NCBI GenBank assembly: GCA_903845115.1
Contig: CAIMWE010000222.1
Location: 31,220 to 95,219 of the forward strand
From: an uncultured Acidobacteriota bacterium
GTDB taxonomy: Bacteria; Acidobacteriota; Thermoanaerobaculia; UBA5066
Direction of reading: 5' to 3'
Length of the DNA stretch: 64,000 bases
The translations under genes and the position numbers were made by a program. How positions within the stretch are numbered: position 1 is the stretch's first letter; every line of letters begins with the position of its first letter. Below, one piece after another: positions 48,322 to 57,334 of this stretch. The notes beneath the pieces were generated by a model, which saw only the letters and a program-made list of their open reading frames with translations, did no database searches and had not been told where the DNA came from.

Positions 48322-48409
48322 CACAAAACACAGCCCTGCCCCCGGGATCCGCGCTTGTTCGAGACCGTGAAGGGGGGGCTGGGGTGATCACCGGAAACAT
48401 CCTGGCGGG
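48322..48409. repeat. Third copy of the dispersed repeat plus second copy of the Uma2-remnant junction repeat
   Basis: 48322-48343 matches the 24-bp repeat in the orientation of 40742, with one changed base (CTGCCCCC for CTGACCCC). 48355-48409 matches 41481-41534 (starting TTGTTCGAGACCGTGAAGGG and ending CCTGGCGGG). No other part of Uma2 follows. The 221-base gap between the receiver gene and imuB holds nothing else recognisable. Confidence 0.75.
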
Positions 48410-48432
48410 TCTCGGGTCCCCTCGGTTCACCT

Positions 48433-49968
48433 TCAGTCGTAGACCCCGTCGGCGAACCAGTCACCGCTCGCGGCGTCGCGGAAGAGGCGATAGAGGCCGC
48501 CGCTCGCAAGCTCGACGTCCCAGTAGGCGCGGACGGCGGGGGTCTCGGACCACCAGCCGTCCTCGAGGGTCCAGGGCCCTGCGGCGGCGCGGACCGGGCC
48601 CGCGATCTCGCCGGGGGGGATGGCGGGGTCCGCGCCTGCGGAGGCCAGGGAGCGGACGGAGAGGAGCCTGCCGTCCGCGCCGCCGGCGCCGTCCGTCAGG
48701 ACCTCCACCGGGACAGGGGGACGGAGGACGCGGACCGCGAGGAGGCCGCGGCCGCTCCTCGGGGGGCGGCGGACGGCCGGAGGCGGGGGGGGCGCGTAGG
48801 GGACGAGGGCGAACCGCTCGGGGAGGTGGCCGTCGACGGCCCGCGGGCTGCCGGCGCGGCCGTCGCCGAGGAGGGCAAGGAGGCGGGCGAGGGCGGTGGC
48901 GAGGAGGTCGGGCGAGATCTCCGGGGGGCCGAAGAGGGTCATCTGCCCGCGGCGGGGCCGGTCGGGGTGGAGGGTGATGGAGAAGCCGACGACCGGGGCG
49001 CCGGGGGGCCGCCGCTCCAGGTCGATCTCGAGGAGGCGCAGCAGCGTCTTCGGGTCGCGCGTCGGGGCGGGGAGGGGGATGGAGCGGACGTCGTGTCCCT
49101 CCGGCTCGAGCTGGAGCACCGTCTCGAGGCGGGTGCAGCCGAGCCCCTCGACGGCGAGGCGGGGGAGGAGCCGGTCGAGCGCCGCCCCGGCCATCGCGAG
49201 GAACGGCTCGAGCGTGGCGAGGGGCCACTCCAGCTCCATCCCCTCGGAGAAGACGGGTGGGGGGAGGCGAGGGACGAGCGGTTCCGGGTTGTGGCCGCGG
49301 GCCATCTCGTGGAGCTTTTCCCCCCCGCGCCCCAGGCGGGCGGCGATCTCGCTGGCCGGCAGCTTCGCCAGGTCGCCGATGGAGCGGAGCCCCCAGCGGG
49401 CGAGGGTGCCGGAGACGCCGATCTCCGGGGCGAGGCGGACGAGCGGGAGAGGGGCGAGAAAGGCGGCCTCCCCGCCGGAGGGGACGACGACGGGGGAGTC
49501 CGGCAGGGCGGCGGCGATCCGGGCCGCCAGCTTGCTGCCGGCGATCCCCGCCCGGGCGGCGAGGCCCTCCTTCTCCGCGGCCCGGATGAGGGCCCGCCCG
49601 AGGTCCCGGAGCGGGTCGGGGCCGGGAAAAATCCGCTCGAGCCCGTCCCCGTCCAGGTAGACCAGCCCCTCCCCGGCGTCCTCGACGCGGGGGGAGAACT
49701 GGCCGGCGGCATCCAGGAGCGCCTCCTGCGCGGCCCGCTCGCTGGCCCGGTCGCGCCCGCGGGCGATCAGCTTCGGGAGGAGGGCGCGGGCCTGTGGGAG
49801 GGTGAACCCGGGCCGGATCCCGGCCTTCCGCGCCGCGCGGGTGCCGGCCACGACGCGGGCGGCCGTGCCGTTCCCCTCGCAGACGACGACGGCCGAATCC
49901 CGCAGCTCGGGCTCGCTCCGGAGACGGGCCGCCAGCGGGAAGAGCGGGACCGAGAGGCAGGCGATCAC
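48433..49968 (-). CDS. imuB: ImuB-type Y-family DNA polymerase-like protein
   Basis: 511 residues. Residues 1-340 follow the Y-family fold, starting MIACLSVPLFPLAARLR, with YLDGDGLERIFP, RAGIAGSKLAARIAA and the helix-hairpin-helix segment RWGLRSIGDLAKLPASEIAARLG. The catalytic acidic residues of true polymerases are not all evident (the first strand lacks the D-x-D pattern), as in ImuB, which acts as a scaffold for mutagenic repair. The C-terminal 150 residues with WWSETPAVRAYWDVELASGG are typical of ImuB. It lies 12 bp after imuA on the same strand. No dnaE2 is present in the window. Confidence 0.88.
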   Translation of the reverse strand: MIACLSVPLFPLAARLRSEPELRDSAVVVCEGNGTAARVVAGTRAARKAGIRPGFTLPQARALLPKLIARGRDRASERAAQEALLDAAGQFSPRVEDAGEGLVYLDGDGLERIFPGPDPLRDLGRALIRAAEKEGLAARAGIAGSKLAARIAAALPDSPVVVPSGGEAAFLAPLPLVRLAPEIGVSGTLARWGLRSIGDLAKLPASEIAARLGRGGEKLHEMARGHNPEPLVPRLPPPVFSEGMELEWPLATLEPFLAMAGAALDRLLPRLAVEGLGCTRLETVLQLEPEGHDVRSIPLPAPTRDPKTLLRLLEIDLERRPPGAPVVGFSITLHPDRPRRGQMTLFGPPEISPDLLATALARLLALLGDGRAGSPRAVDGHLPERFALVPYAPPPPPAVRRPPRSGRGLLAVRVLRPPVPVEVLTDGAGGADGRLLSVRSLASAGADPAIPPGEIAGPVRAAAGPWTLEDGWWSETPAVRAYWDVELASGGLYRLFRDAASGDWFADGVYD

Positions 49969-49980
49969 GGAAGACGCCCC

Positions 49981-50802
49981 TCACGCCCGCCTGGCTCGAC
50001 GCGGCTCGGGAACCCAGGTTGCGATTTCCTGCTCTCGATCCTGGCGGATCCCCTCCCCCCGGCCGCGGAGGGGGTGCAGGGGAACCCGGGCGTCGGGTTC
50101 CCCTGCGGCAAGGCAGCTCCACGGAAACCTGAGCGTCAGTTTCCCCGTCTCTCCCGGCTTTCCATGCCGCTGCTTCTCCAGGACGAGCCGTCCTCCAAGG
50201 CCCTGGAACCCGGCCGCCCCCCGGCCCGCACGGACCACCGCCTCGGCGGCGAGCCCGGTCAACGGAAAGGGGGTGGAGACGAGGAGGGCGGTCCCGTGGA
50301 CCCCGGCCAGCCGGGCGAGCCGGAGCCAGGGGGCGGCGTCCAGCCCCCGCGGGAGCCGGACGGAGAGGCCGAGATCCAGGACGAGGAGGGCGAACCCGGT
50401 CCCGGCCGCGATCTCGGCGGCCTCCAGCGCCTCGCGGAAGGCGCGGGGGCGGAGCCAGAGGAGGCGGGGGAGGTCGACCCCCGCCTCCGCGGCCAGCTTC
50501 GGGTCGAGGTGGTCCCCCAGGTCGACGAGGGCGGCCGTCTCTCCCATCCCGGTTGCCACCGCGAGGGCGGCCATCGCCACGGAGAAGCGGCCGCCCGACG
50601 GGCGCCCCGTCAGCTCGACCAGCTTCCCCCGGAGGAGGCCTCCCCCGAGGAGGGAGTCGAAGCCGAAGAGGCCGGTGGCCATCCGTTCCTCCCCCCGGGG
50701 CCGGGGGAGGTCGCGGGCGCTCGAGACCCGGGAGGCAACCTCCCGCGGGAGGCTCGCCCGGAGGAGGTCGAGAGGGGCGGCGGAGGCGGGGAGAGCGGAC
50801 AT
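49981..50802 (-). CDS. imuA: ImuA-type RecA-like protein
   Basis: 273 residues from the ATG at 50802; an upstream in-frame ATG at 50838 would add 12 residues. The body has FGFDSLLGGGLLRGKLVEL (RecA-type core entry), a degenerate P-loop region (TGRPSGGRFSVAMAALA), AALVDLGDHLDP and LLVLDLG. This is the pattern of ImuA, which helps ImuB and the polymerase DnaE2 in damage-induced translesion synthesis. Start lacks an obvious ribosome binding site. Divergent from etfB. Confidence 0.82.
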   Translation of the reverse strand: MSALPASAAPLDLLRASLPREVASRVSSARDLPRPRGEERMATGLFGFDSLLGGGLLRGKLVELTGRPSGGRFSVAMAALAVATGMGETAALVDLGDHLDPKLAAEAGVDLPRLLWLRPRAFREALEAAEIAAGTGFALLVLDLGLSVRLPRGLDAAPWLRLARLAGVHGTALLVSTPFPLTGLAAEAVVRAGRGAAGFQGLGGRLVLEKQRHGKPGETGKLTLRFPWSCLAAGEPDARVPLHPLRGRGEGIRQDREQEIATWVPEPRRARRA

Positions 50803-50870
50803 GGTGGCCAGAGAAATGTGGACGTAAATGAGGCGCAAGTCAAGCCTGTCGGATACCTCCGGAATGAACA

Positions 50871-50886
50871 GAATGAGCCATCATTC
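50871..50886. promoter_or_regulatory. Inverted repeat between imuA and etfB, candidate operator
   Basis: GAATGAGCCATCATTC: perfect 6-bp arms around a 4-base spacer, with another GAATGA 3 bases upstream (50862-50867). It sits 69 bp from imuA and 87 bp from etfB in the 170-bp divergent promoter region. It could bind an SOS repressor or a TetR-type regulator of acyl-CoA metabolism; the sequence does not decide. Confidence 0.4.
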
Positions 50887-50972
50887 ATTTTTCCGATGAC
50901 GGAGATTTCCGAAGGTGGTAGCTTCTCTCGACCCGGCCGGCCCACCGGCACAAACAGCGAGAGGAAGCACGG

Positions 50973-51761
50973 ATGAACCACATCGTCTGCCTTGCCTACG
51001 TTCCCGACACCGAGACGAAAATCAAGATCGGCGCGGACGGAAAGTCGATCGACGAATCCGACGTCAAGTGGATCGTCTCGCCCTACGACGAGTACGCCCT
51101 GGAGGAGGCCATCAAGACGAAGGAGACGAAGGGCGGGACCGTCACGGTCGTGACCTTCGGCCCCGCGAAGGCCGACGTCGGCCTCCGTGAATGCCTCGCC
51201 CGCGGCGCCAACGAGGCGGTCCGGATCGCCGCCGACGGCCTCGCGCAGGTCGACTCCCTGGGCGTCGCGAAGCTGCTGGCCGCCGCGATCAAACCGATGC
51301 CGTTCGACGTCCTCTGGCTCGGCAACAAGGGGGTCGGAACCGACGCGCAGACCCTCGTCCCGATGCTGGCCGAGTTCCTCGACCTGCCGCACGTGAACCT
51401 GGTGACGAAGCTGGAGTGGAAGGACGGCGCGGTCACCTGCTGGCGCGAGATCGAGGGGGCCAAGGAGGTCGTGGAGACGCCGCTCCCGGCCCTGATCGCC
51501 GCGCAGAAGGGGCTGAACGAGCCGCGCTACGCCTCGCTCAAGGGGATCATGGCCGCCAAGAAGAAGACGATCGCCGTGAAGACCCCGGCCGACCTCGGCG
51601 TGGACGTTGCCGCGGTCTCGGGCGACAAGGCGGCGGTCCGCTGGACGAAGCTGGAGCTCCCGCCCGCCCGCCAGGCCGTGAAGCTGATCCCGGCCGACGA
51701 CCCGGCCAAGGCCGCCGAAGAACTCCTCCGCCTGCTTCGCGACGAAGCGAAGGTTCTGTAG
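50973..51761 (+). CDS. etfB: Electron transfer flavoprotein, beta subunit
   Basis: 262 residues, normal length. Opening HIVCLAYVPDTETKIKIG, SPYDEYALEEAI and TFGPAKADVGLRECLARGA are the conserved EtfB blocks, followed by KGVGTDAQTLVPMLAEFLDLPHVN (a longer conserved stretch quoted in two halves: KGVGTDAQTLVP, MLAEFLDLP). AGAGGAAG lies before the ATG. EtfAB collects electrons from acyl-CoA and other flavin dehydrogenases; its alpha subunit follows 10 bp later and a membrane Etf:quinone oxidoreductase is encoded 2 kb downstream. Confidence 0.96.
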   Translation: MNHIVCLAYVPDTETKIKIGADGKSIDESDVKWIVSPYDEYALEEAIKTKETKGGTVTVVTFGPAKADVGLRECLARGANEAVRIAADGLAQVDSLGVAKLLAAAIKPMPFDVLWLGNKGVGTDAQTLVPMLAEFLDLPHVNLVTKLEWKDGAVTCWREIEGAKEVVETPLPALIAAQKGLNEPRYASLKGIMAAKKKTIAVKTPADLGVDVAAVSGDKAAVRWTKLELPPARQAVKLIPADDPAKAAEELLRLLRDEAKVL

Positions 51762-51771
51762 GGAGAGACCG

Positions 51772-52752
51772 ATGAGCAACATCCTCGTATTCGTCGAACA
51801 GCGCGAAGGGAAGGTCCGCAAGGCCGCCCTCGAATCGCTCACCCTCGGCCGCGCCCTCGCCGCCAGGACCGGCGGCACGGTCGCCGCGGTCGTCGCCGGC
51901 TCCGGCATCTCCGGCCTCGCCGGGGAGCTGGCCGCCTACGGCGCCGCGAAGGTCTTCGTGGCCGACGCTCCCGAGCTGGCCCTCTACTCGTGCGAGGGGT
52001 ACACGGCCGCCCTCGACGCGGCCGCCTCGGCCTTCTCCCCGTCGATCGTCCTGGTCCCCGGTAGCATGATGGGAAAGGACGTCGCCCCCCGCTTCGCCGC
52101 CCGCCGCGGCGTCGGCGTCCTCTCGGACGTCATGACGCTCGAGGTGGAGAACGGACGGCTGGTCGGAACGCGCCCGGTCTACTCGGGGAAGGCCCGGGCG
52201 ACCGTCTCGGCCGACCCGGCCGCCGCGCTCCAGATCGCCACTCCCCGCCCGAACGTCTTCCCGGCGTCGAAGGCCGACGCCCCGGCCGCGGGCGAGGCCG
52301 TCCCCCTCGCGCTCGCGGGGCTGAAGATCCGCGCGAAGGTGACGAAGATCGAGGCGGCCGAGACCGGCGAGATCGACGTCGCCGAGGCCGACAAGATCGT
52401 CTCGGGCGGCCGCGGCATCAAGGGGCCGGAGAACTGGCCGATGCTGAAGGCGCTCTGTCACGAGCTGGGCGCGGCGCTCGGCGCCTCCCGCGCCGCGGTC
52501 GACGCCGGCTGGATCAGCCACTCGCACCAGGTGGGGCAGACCGGCAAGGTCGTCTCGCCGTCGCTCTACATCGCGTGCGGGATCTCCGGCGCGATCCAGC
52601 ACATGGCCGGCATGGGGTCGTCCAAGGTGATCGTCGCGATCAACAAGGACCCCGAGGCCCCGATGTTCAAGGTGGCGACCTACGGCATCGTCGGCGACAT
52701 GTTCCAGATCGTGCCGGCGATGACCGAGGCCGCGAAGAAGATGAAGGCCTAG
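51772..52752 (+). CDS. etfA: Electron transfer flavoprotein, alpha subunit
   Basis: 326 residues with GGGAGAG before the ATG. The C-terminal FAD-binding region is intact: SGGRGIKGPENWPML, ASRAAVDAGWISHSHQVGQT, ACGISGAIQHMAGM and VAINKDPEAPMF. The QVGQTG and GxxGxxQH motifs contact FAD and flavin phosphate in the family. The gene ends 32 bp before a long perfect hairpin terminator. Confidence 0.96.
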   Translation: MSNILVFVEQREGKVRKAALESLTLGRALAARTGGTVAAVVAGSGISGLAGELAAYGAAKVFVADAPELALYSCEGYTAALDAAASAFSPSIVLVPGSMMGKDVAPRFAARRGVGVLSDVMTLEVENGRLVGTRPVYSGKARATVSADPAAALQIATPRPNVFPASKADAPAAGEAVPLALAGLKIRAKVTKIEAAETGEIDVAEADKIVSGGRGIKGPENWPMLKALCHELGAALGASRAAVDAGWISHSHQVGQTGKVVSPSLYIACGISGAIQHMAGMGSSKVIVAINKDPEAPMFKVATYGIVGDMFQIVPAMTEAAKKMKA

Positions 52753-52784
52753 CGGTCCCCCGGAACTCCCCACCCGTCCCGGAG

Positions 52785-52822
52785 ACGAAAGTGGCCGGCC
52801 CGATCGGGCCGGCCACTTTCGT
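52785..52822. terminator. Bidirectional terminator with a 17-bp perfect stem
   Basis: ACGAAAGTGGCCGGCCC at 52785-52801 pairs without mismatch with 52806-52822 around a GATC loop. The ends give TTTCGT on one side and the equivalent on the other, so it can serve both etfA and the convergent gene at 52858. Confidence 0.85.
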
Positions 52823-52857
52823 TCGTGGCGTTCCGGAGACGCCCCCGAAGCGGCAGG

Positions 52858-54699
52858 TTAGGGGGCCTGGACGGTCGCCCGGAACTCCGTGTGGGTGGTT
52901 CCGCAGCCGTTGTGATAGGTGATCCAGACGATGTCGGTGACGTCCGAGTTCGGTCCGGCGTGGTAGTAGCAGTTTCCGTCGCTGCTGAAATAGAAGTAGC
53001 CGCCGCTGGGCATCTGGACGGTGTAGGAGTTCAGGTACTGGGTCTTGACCACCCCGGTGACCTTGACGGTCACGCCGTCGAACGGAGTGAGCACGACGCT
53101 GGTCGGGGTCACGACGGGGTACTCGACCGCCGTGTCGACCGGGACCGTGACCGAGGCCGTGGCGTTCTTGCCGCCCGGTCCCTTCGCGATCAGGTCGAAG
53201 GTCTTGGAGGAGGCCCCATCGGTCGGCGGGAAGAAGCAGACGACCGAGCCGGTGATGGCCACCGACTGGGGATGGCCCAGCTGGTCCGGGCAGTTGCTGA
53301 GGGTCACGCCGGTCGCGTTCGCCGTGGCCCAGTTCAGGAAGATGTTGTTGCTGGCCTGGCAGGACCACGCCGGGTCGGCGTAGAAGGAGATGATCTGGGG
53401 CGGCCCCGGCGCGCTCACGGTGGCCGTGAAGAAGGCCGTGGACGCTCCGCAGACCCCCTGGTTCGCGAGCTGCACCACGTCGGTGCCGGTCGTCGTCCCC
53501 GCCGTGTACTTGAACGTGCTCCCGGTGATGACGAACGTCGACCCGGTGGAGTCGTGACGCGTGAAGGTGGCCGTCACCGCCGTCGCCTGGAACGGAAGGA
53601 TCCCGGAGATCGCCCCTCCGGGCTGGGTCGTGCCGGAGGCCGGGGTGGGCGTCGGAGGAGCGGTCGGCGGAAGGACCGTCACGTGGATCGGCTGCGTCGC
53701 GGTCAGCCCGCCGGCCGAGAACGCCGTGAGGACGAGGTCGGTCGTCGTCTGGACCGTGCCGGACGCCGTGCCGACCGGAGGGAGGTCCCCGGAGACGCCT
53801 GAGATGGCCACGCGCACGGCGCCCACGGTGCTCCAGCTCAGCGCGACGGAGAGGGGAGCACAGCCGCTGGTGGGGGTCCCGGTGAAGGAGGTGATCGACG
53901 GAGTGGTCGAGAAGGAGCCCCGCGCGACGGAGAGGGGAATCGCGGTGCCGTCGCTCGTGAGGTTGTCGTTGCGGATGACGTAGGGGGCGCCGGTGCCGGC
54001 CAGGAACCGGAGCCTGAGGCCGAGTCCCGAACGCTCGGCCGAGGCCGCGACGATCGTGGCCAGGGAATTCTGGGCCGCGGCCCCCGCCGACGCGGTGATC
54101 GTCCCGGAGCCGAGGAGAGCGCCGCCGTCGAAGGCGGTCACCTCCAGCTGGCAGCTCCCTGCCGAGCCCGGGTTGCAGAGCACTCCGACGTTGGTGCGGG
54201 CCCGGCCCGGCGCGGTCGACGTCGAGGCGTCCGCCCCCCCGCCGTCGGCCTCGTCCCCCGCGGTCAGGAGATCGGCCGAGCCAGTCGCCACGAAGCTGAC
54301 CCCGAATCGCCCCGCGGCCGTGTCGTTGAACGTCTCGGACCAGGCGCTCACGCCGGCGTCGGATCGGACCCGGTACTGGAAGGGCCCCCTCCCCGAGAGG
54401 GCGTCCGGCGTCGGGACGTTGGCCACTCCCTGCGCCGGAATCGAGAAGGAGCCGGTCCCGGCCAGGGTGCCCCCTACCCAGAACTCGACGGTGCCGGTCG
54501 CGGCGGACGGCGAGCTGACGTGGACGATGGTGTCGAACAGCGATCCGGCGGCCCCGGTCCCCTTGGCGCCCGGTCCCCCCCAGAGGTCGGTTCCCTGTGA
54601 AGCGAACGGACCGTCTGCCGCAAGAGGCGAGGCCGCGAGGAGCGAGAGGAAGAGGACCGCGGCCAACGACGCAGCGCCCGTCAGGCGGATTCCTTTCAT
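52858..54699 (-). CDS. Exported protein with Ig-like repeats, hypothetical
   Basis: 613 residues; GGAG lies 7 nt before the ATG at 54699 (an in-frame ATG 11 codons upstream is less likely). Signal peptide GIRLTGAASLAAVLFLSLLA is followed by beta-rich Ser/Thr/Gly segments: a first unit near 60-270 (TVEFWVGGTLAGTG, VRSDAGVSAWSETFND) and several PKD/Ig-like units afterwards (ITSFTGTPTSGCAPLSVALS, IISFYADPAWSCQASNN). Paired cysteines suggest extracellular disulfides. Probably a surface or secreted adhesin-like protein. It interrupts the etf-EMO gene order on the opposite strand. Confidence 0.68.
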   Translation of the reverse strand: MKGIRLTGAASLAAVLFLSLLAASPLAADGPFASQGTDLWGGPGAKGTGAAGSLFDTIVHVSSPSAATGTVEFWVGGTLAGTGSFSIPAQGVANVPTPDALSGRGPFQYRVRSDAGVSAWSETFNDTAAGRFGVSFVATGSADLLTAGDEADGGGADASTSTAPGRARTNVGVLCNPGSAGSCQLEVTAFDGGALLGSGTITASAGAAAQNSLATIVAASAERSGLGLRLRFLAGTGAPYVIRNDNLTSDGTAIPLSVARGSFSTTPSITSFTGTPTSGCAPLSVALSWSTVGAVRVAISGVSGDLPPVGTASGTVQTTTDLVLTAFSAGGLTATQPIHVTVLPPTAPPTPTPASGTTQPGGAISGILPFQATAVTATFTRHDSTGSTFVITGSTFKYTAGTTTGTDVVQLANQGVCGASTAFFTATVSAPGPPQIISFYADPAWSCQASNNIFLNWATANATGVTLSNCPDQLGHPQSVAITGSVVCFFPPTDGASSKTFDLIAKGPGGKNATASVTVPVDTAVEYPVVTPTSVVLTPFDGVTVKVTGVVKTQYLNSYTVQMPSGGYFYFSSDGNCYYHAGPNSDVTDIVWITYHNGCGTTHTEFRATVQAP

Positions 54700-54814
54700 C
54701 GTCAAACTCCCATCCTTCGAGATTCCTGGCATCTCGGTACTTGGTCGAAATCATACACCGGGCACGAGATGAAAGCGCTCCCGGCTGCGTCTCCTTGCGC
54801 TATTCTCGCCATCG

Positions 54815-56893
54815 ATGATGCCGACAGATGCGACGTTGCTCGGACTCCCCGGAAGCCTCGCCTTCCTCCTCGTCCTGACCCTCGCCGTCGTCCTCTTCGC
54901 CTGGACCGCTTCCCGCCGATGGCAGCTGATGACCGCGGGAAGTCCGCCCGACGTCCGGTGGGATCGCCCACTGGAGCGCCTGAGGGGTCTAATCGAGCTC
55001 GGGCTGCTCCAACGGAAGATGTTCCGGGACCCGTACGCGGGCCTCTACCACATCCTGATCTTCTCGGGTTTCGTCGTCCTTTCCGTCCGCACCCTCTCCC
55101 TCGTCTTCGAAGGGCTTTTCCCGAAGGCGGGGATGCCGTTCCTCTCCCCCTGCTTCTGGCAGGCCTATCTCCTCCTGAAGGACGTCGTCCTGGCGACGAC
55201 GTTCGCCGGGGCCCTGCTCGCGCTCGGGCGCCGCCACCTCTTCAAGAAGGAACGGCTCGACGCCTCGGTCGACGCCGACCTGATCCTCGGGCTGATCGGA
55301 TTCCTGATGCTGTCCGACCTCCTCGCGGGCGGTGCCCGGATGAACCTCTTCCGCCACGAGTCGGCCGCCTGGGAGCCGGTCACGGGACTGTTCGGCACGC
55401 TCCTCGCGGGGATGGCGCCCGCCTCGCTCCAGGCGACGTACGGCTTCTTCTGGTGGGCGCACCTGATCGCGATCTTCGTCTTCCTCAACTACCTCCCGTA
55501 CGCGAAGCACTTCCACGTCATCACCGCGCTCCCGAACATCTTCCTCCGGAAGCTCGAGGCGCCCGGGAAGCTCCGGACGTTCGACATCGAGAAGGCGGCC
55601 GAGGCGGAGAAGTTCGGAGTCTCGAAGCTCGAGGACTTCACCTGGAAGCAGCGGCTCGACATCTTCACGTGCACGGAATGCGGTCGCTGCCGCGAGGTCT
55701 GCCCGACCCACCTGACCGGAAAGCCGCTCTCTCCGAAAGGGTTCATGGTCGACCTGCGGCACGCGCTCTACACGGACGCGAACGCCATCGTGGACACGGC
55801 TTCCGGGCGGGGCGACGCGAAGACGGAGCAGGCCCAGGCGGACCGGAAACCACTCATCGGCGGCTGGATCGAGGAAGAGACGATCTGGGCCTGCACGACC
55901 TGCCGCTACTGCGAATCCGCCTGCCCGGTGACCATCACCTACACCGACAAGCTGATCGACCTGCGCCGGCACCTGGTCCTGGAGAGGAGCGAGTTCCCGA
56001 AGGAGGCGCAGACCGCGTTCAACGGCATGGAGCGCCAGGGGAACCCCTGGAACCTGGCGGCCGCCGACCGCGGCGCGTGGGCCGAGGAGCTGCCGTTCCC
56101 GGTGCTGACGATGGCCGAGGCCGAGAAAGGGGACGTGGACGTCCTCTTCTGGGTCGGCTGCGCCGGGTCGTACGAGGACCGCGGCAAGAAGGTGTCGAAG
56201 GCGCTGGCGACCCTCCTGCACGAGGCGGGGGTGAAGTTCGCGATCCTGGGATCCGAGGAGAGCTGCAACGGCGACGCCGCGCGGAGGCTCGGGAACGAGT
56301 ACCTCTTCCAGACCCTCGCGCAGCAGAACGTCGAGACGATCAACGGCTACGGGATCAAAAAGATCGTCACGAACTGTCCGCACTGCTTCAACACGATGAA
56401 GAACGAGTACCCCGACTTCGGCGGCCACTTCGAGGTGGTCCACGGGACCGAGCTCGTGGCGAAGCTGGTGGAGGAGGGGCGGATCAAGCTGAGCGAGAAG
56501 GTCGAGCGAACCGTCACCTTCCACGACGCCTGCTACCTCGGACGGCACAACGAGATCTACGACCCGCCGCGGGCGATCCTCCGGGCGATCCCCGGCGTGG
56601 TGCTGAAGGAGGTCGGGCGCAAGCGCGAGACCGGAATGTGCTGCGGCGCCGGCGGCGGAAGGATGTGGCTGGACGAGAAGATCGGGACCCGGATCAACCA
56701 GGTCCGGTACGCCGAGCTCGACTCGGTCGGGGCCGACGGGATCGGCGTCTCCTGCCCGTTCTGCATGGTGATGCTGGGGAACGCGAAGACGGAGACGAAC
56801 GGGCGGGCCGACGCATTCGACGTCCTCGAGCTCGCGGCCGAGGCGCTTCCTGCCGGCGGCCCGCCGGCTGCGGGCGCCGCCGCGGGAGCCTGA
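54815..56893 (+). CDS. Membrane Etf:quinone oxidoreductase (EMO family, HdrD-like Fe-S protein)
   Basis: 692 residues. Residues 1-245 hold five to six membrane segments of the NarI-like cytochrome b type with histidines (YHILIFSGF, WWAHLIAIFVFLNYLPYAKHFH shown in part). Two [4Fe-4S] motifs follow: CTECGRCREVCP and CTTCRYCESACP, about residues 285-375. Two CCG-like domains come last (CNGDAARRLGNEY with CPHCFNTMKNEY; HDACYLGRHN with MCCGAGGG and CPFCMVM). This is the layout of the EMO proteins that oxidise EtfAB and reduce menaquinone. The nearby etfBA genes support that role. Confidence 0.88.
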   Translation: MMPTDATLLGLPGSLAFLLVLTLAVVLFAWTASRRWQLMTAGSPPDVRWDRPLERLRGLIELGLLQRKMFRDPYAGLYHILIFSGFVVLSVRTLSLVFEGLFPKAGMPFLSPCFWQAYLLLKDVVLATTFAGALLALGRRHLFKKERLDASVDADLILGLIGFLMLSDLLAGGARMNLFRHESAAWEPVTGLFGTLLAGMAPASLQATYGFFWWAHLIAIFVFLNYLPYAKHFHVITALPNIFLRKLEAPGKLRTFDIEKAAEAEKFGVSKLEDFTWKQRLDIFTCTECGRCREVCPTHLTGKPLSPKGFMVDLRHALYTDANAIVDTASGRGDAKTEQAQADRKPLIGGWIEEETIWACTTCRYCESACPVTITYTDKLIDLRRHLVLERSEFPKEAQTAFNGMERQGNPWNLAAADRGAWAEELPFPVLTMAEAEKGDVDVLFWVGCAGSYEDRGKKVSKALATLLHEAGVKFAILGSEESCNGDAARRLGNEYLFQTLAQQNVETINGYGIKKIVTNCPHCFNTMKNEYPDFGGHFEVVHGTELVAKLVEEGRIKLSEKVERTVTFHDACYLGRHNEIYDPPRAILRAIPGVVLKEVGRKRETGMCCGAGGGRMWLDEKIGTRINQVRYAELDSVGADGIGVSCPFCMVMLGNAKTETNGRADAFDVLELAAEALPAGGPPAAGAAAGA

Positions 56894-56922
56894 GGCGAGA
56901 GGGGACGAGGGGGCACGAGACG

Positions 56923-57306
56923 ATGGCCGAATGGACCCCTCCTCCCCGCCCCGGGACGGTCCGGAGATCGGCCGGCGCGACCCCGTCCTCTTCCGGCCCG
57001 CCGGGAGGCGAAGGGCCGCTGGTGACGGAAGGGATGCTGGCGAGGCAGAGGGACGTCGACCGGAAGCGGCGGGAGTGGCGCCAAGAGCAGGAGACGCTCC
57101 AGGAGGAGGCCCGGGAAGGGTGGACGCGGGTCTGGAAGACCGTCGGGTGGGTGGTCCTCGTGGTGGGTCTCGCCTACGCCTACTGGCGGATCCAGTCCGT
57201 CTATCAGAACCGCTGGCCGATCGGTCTCGTCTGGGGCGCGATGGCCCTCTGCCTGGCGGCGGGAATCGGCTGGATGCTCTGGTACATCAACAAGAGCGAC
57301 CTGTAG
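56923..57306 (+). CDS. Small membrane protein downstream of the EMO gene
   Basis: 127 residues. An N-terminal soluble, charged half (RQRDVDRKRREWRQEQETL, likely helical) is followed by two membrane helices (about 70-88 and 98-120). It starts 29 bp after the EMO stop, in the same direction, so it may be an accessory of that complex; no domain is recognised. Confidence 0.6.
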   Translation: MAEWTPPPRPGTVRRSAGATPSSSGPPGGEGPLVTEGMLARQRDVDRKRREWRQEQETLQEEAREGWTRVWKTVGWVVLVVGLAYAYWRIQSVYQNRWPIGLVWGAMALCLAAGIGWMLWYINKSDL

Positions 57307-57334
57307 CCCGGCCCGACCGGGCGGCTCTCCCCGG

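Noticed and set aside
50803..50972. LexA/SOS box before imuA
   Set aside because: No CTGT-N8-ACAG or GAAC-N4-GTTC type site is present; the GAATGA palindrome is reported only as an unassigned operator.
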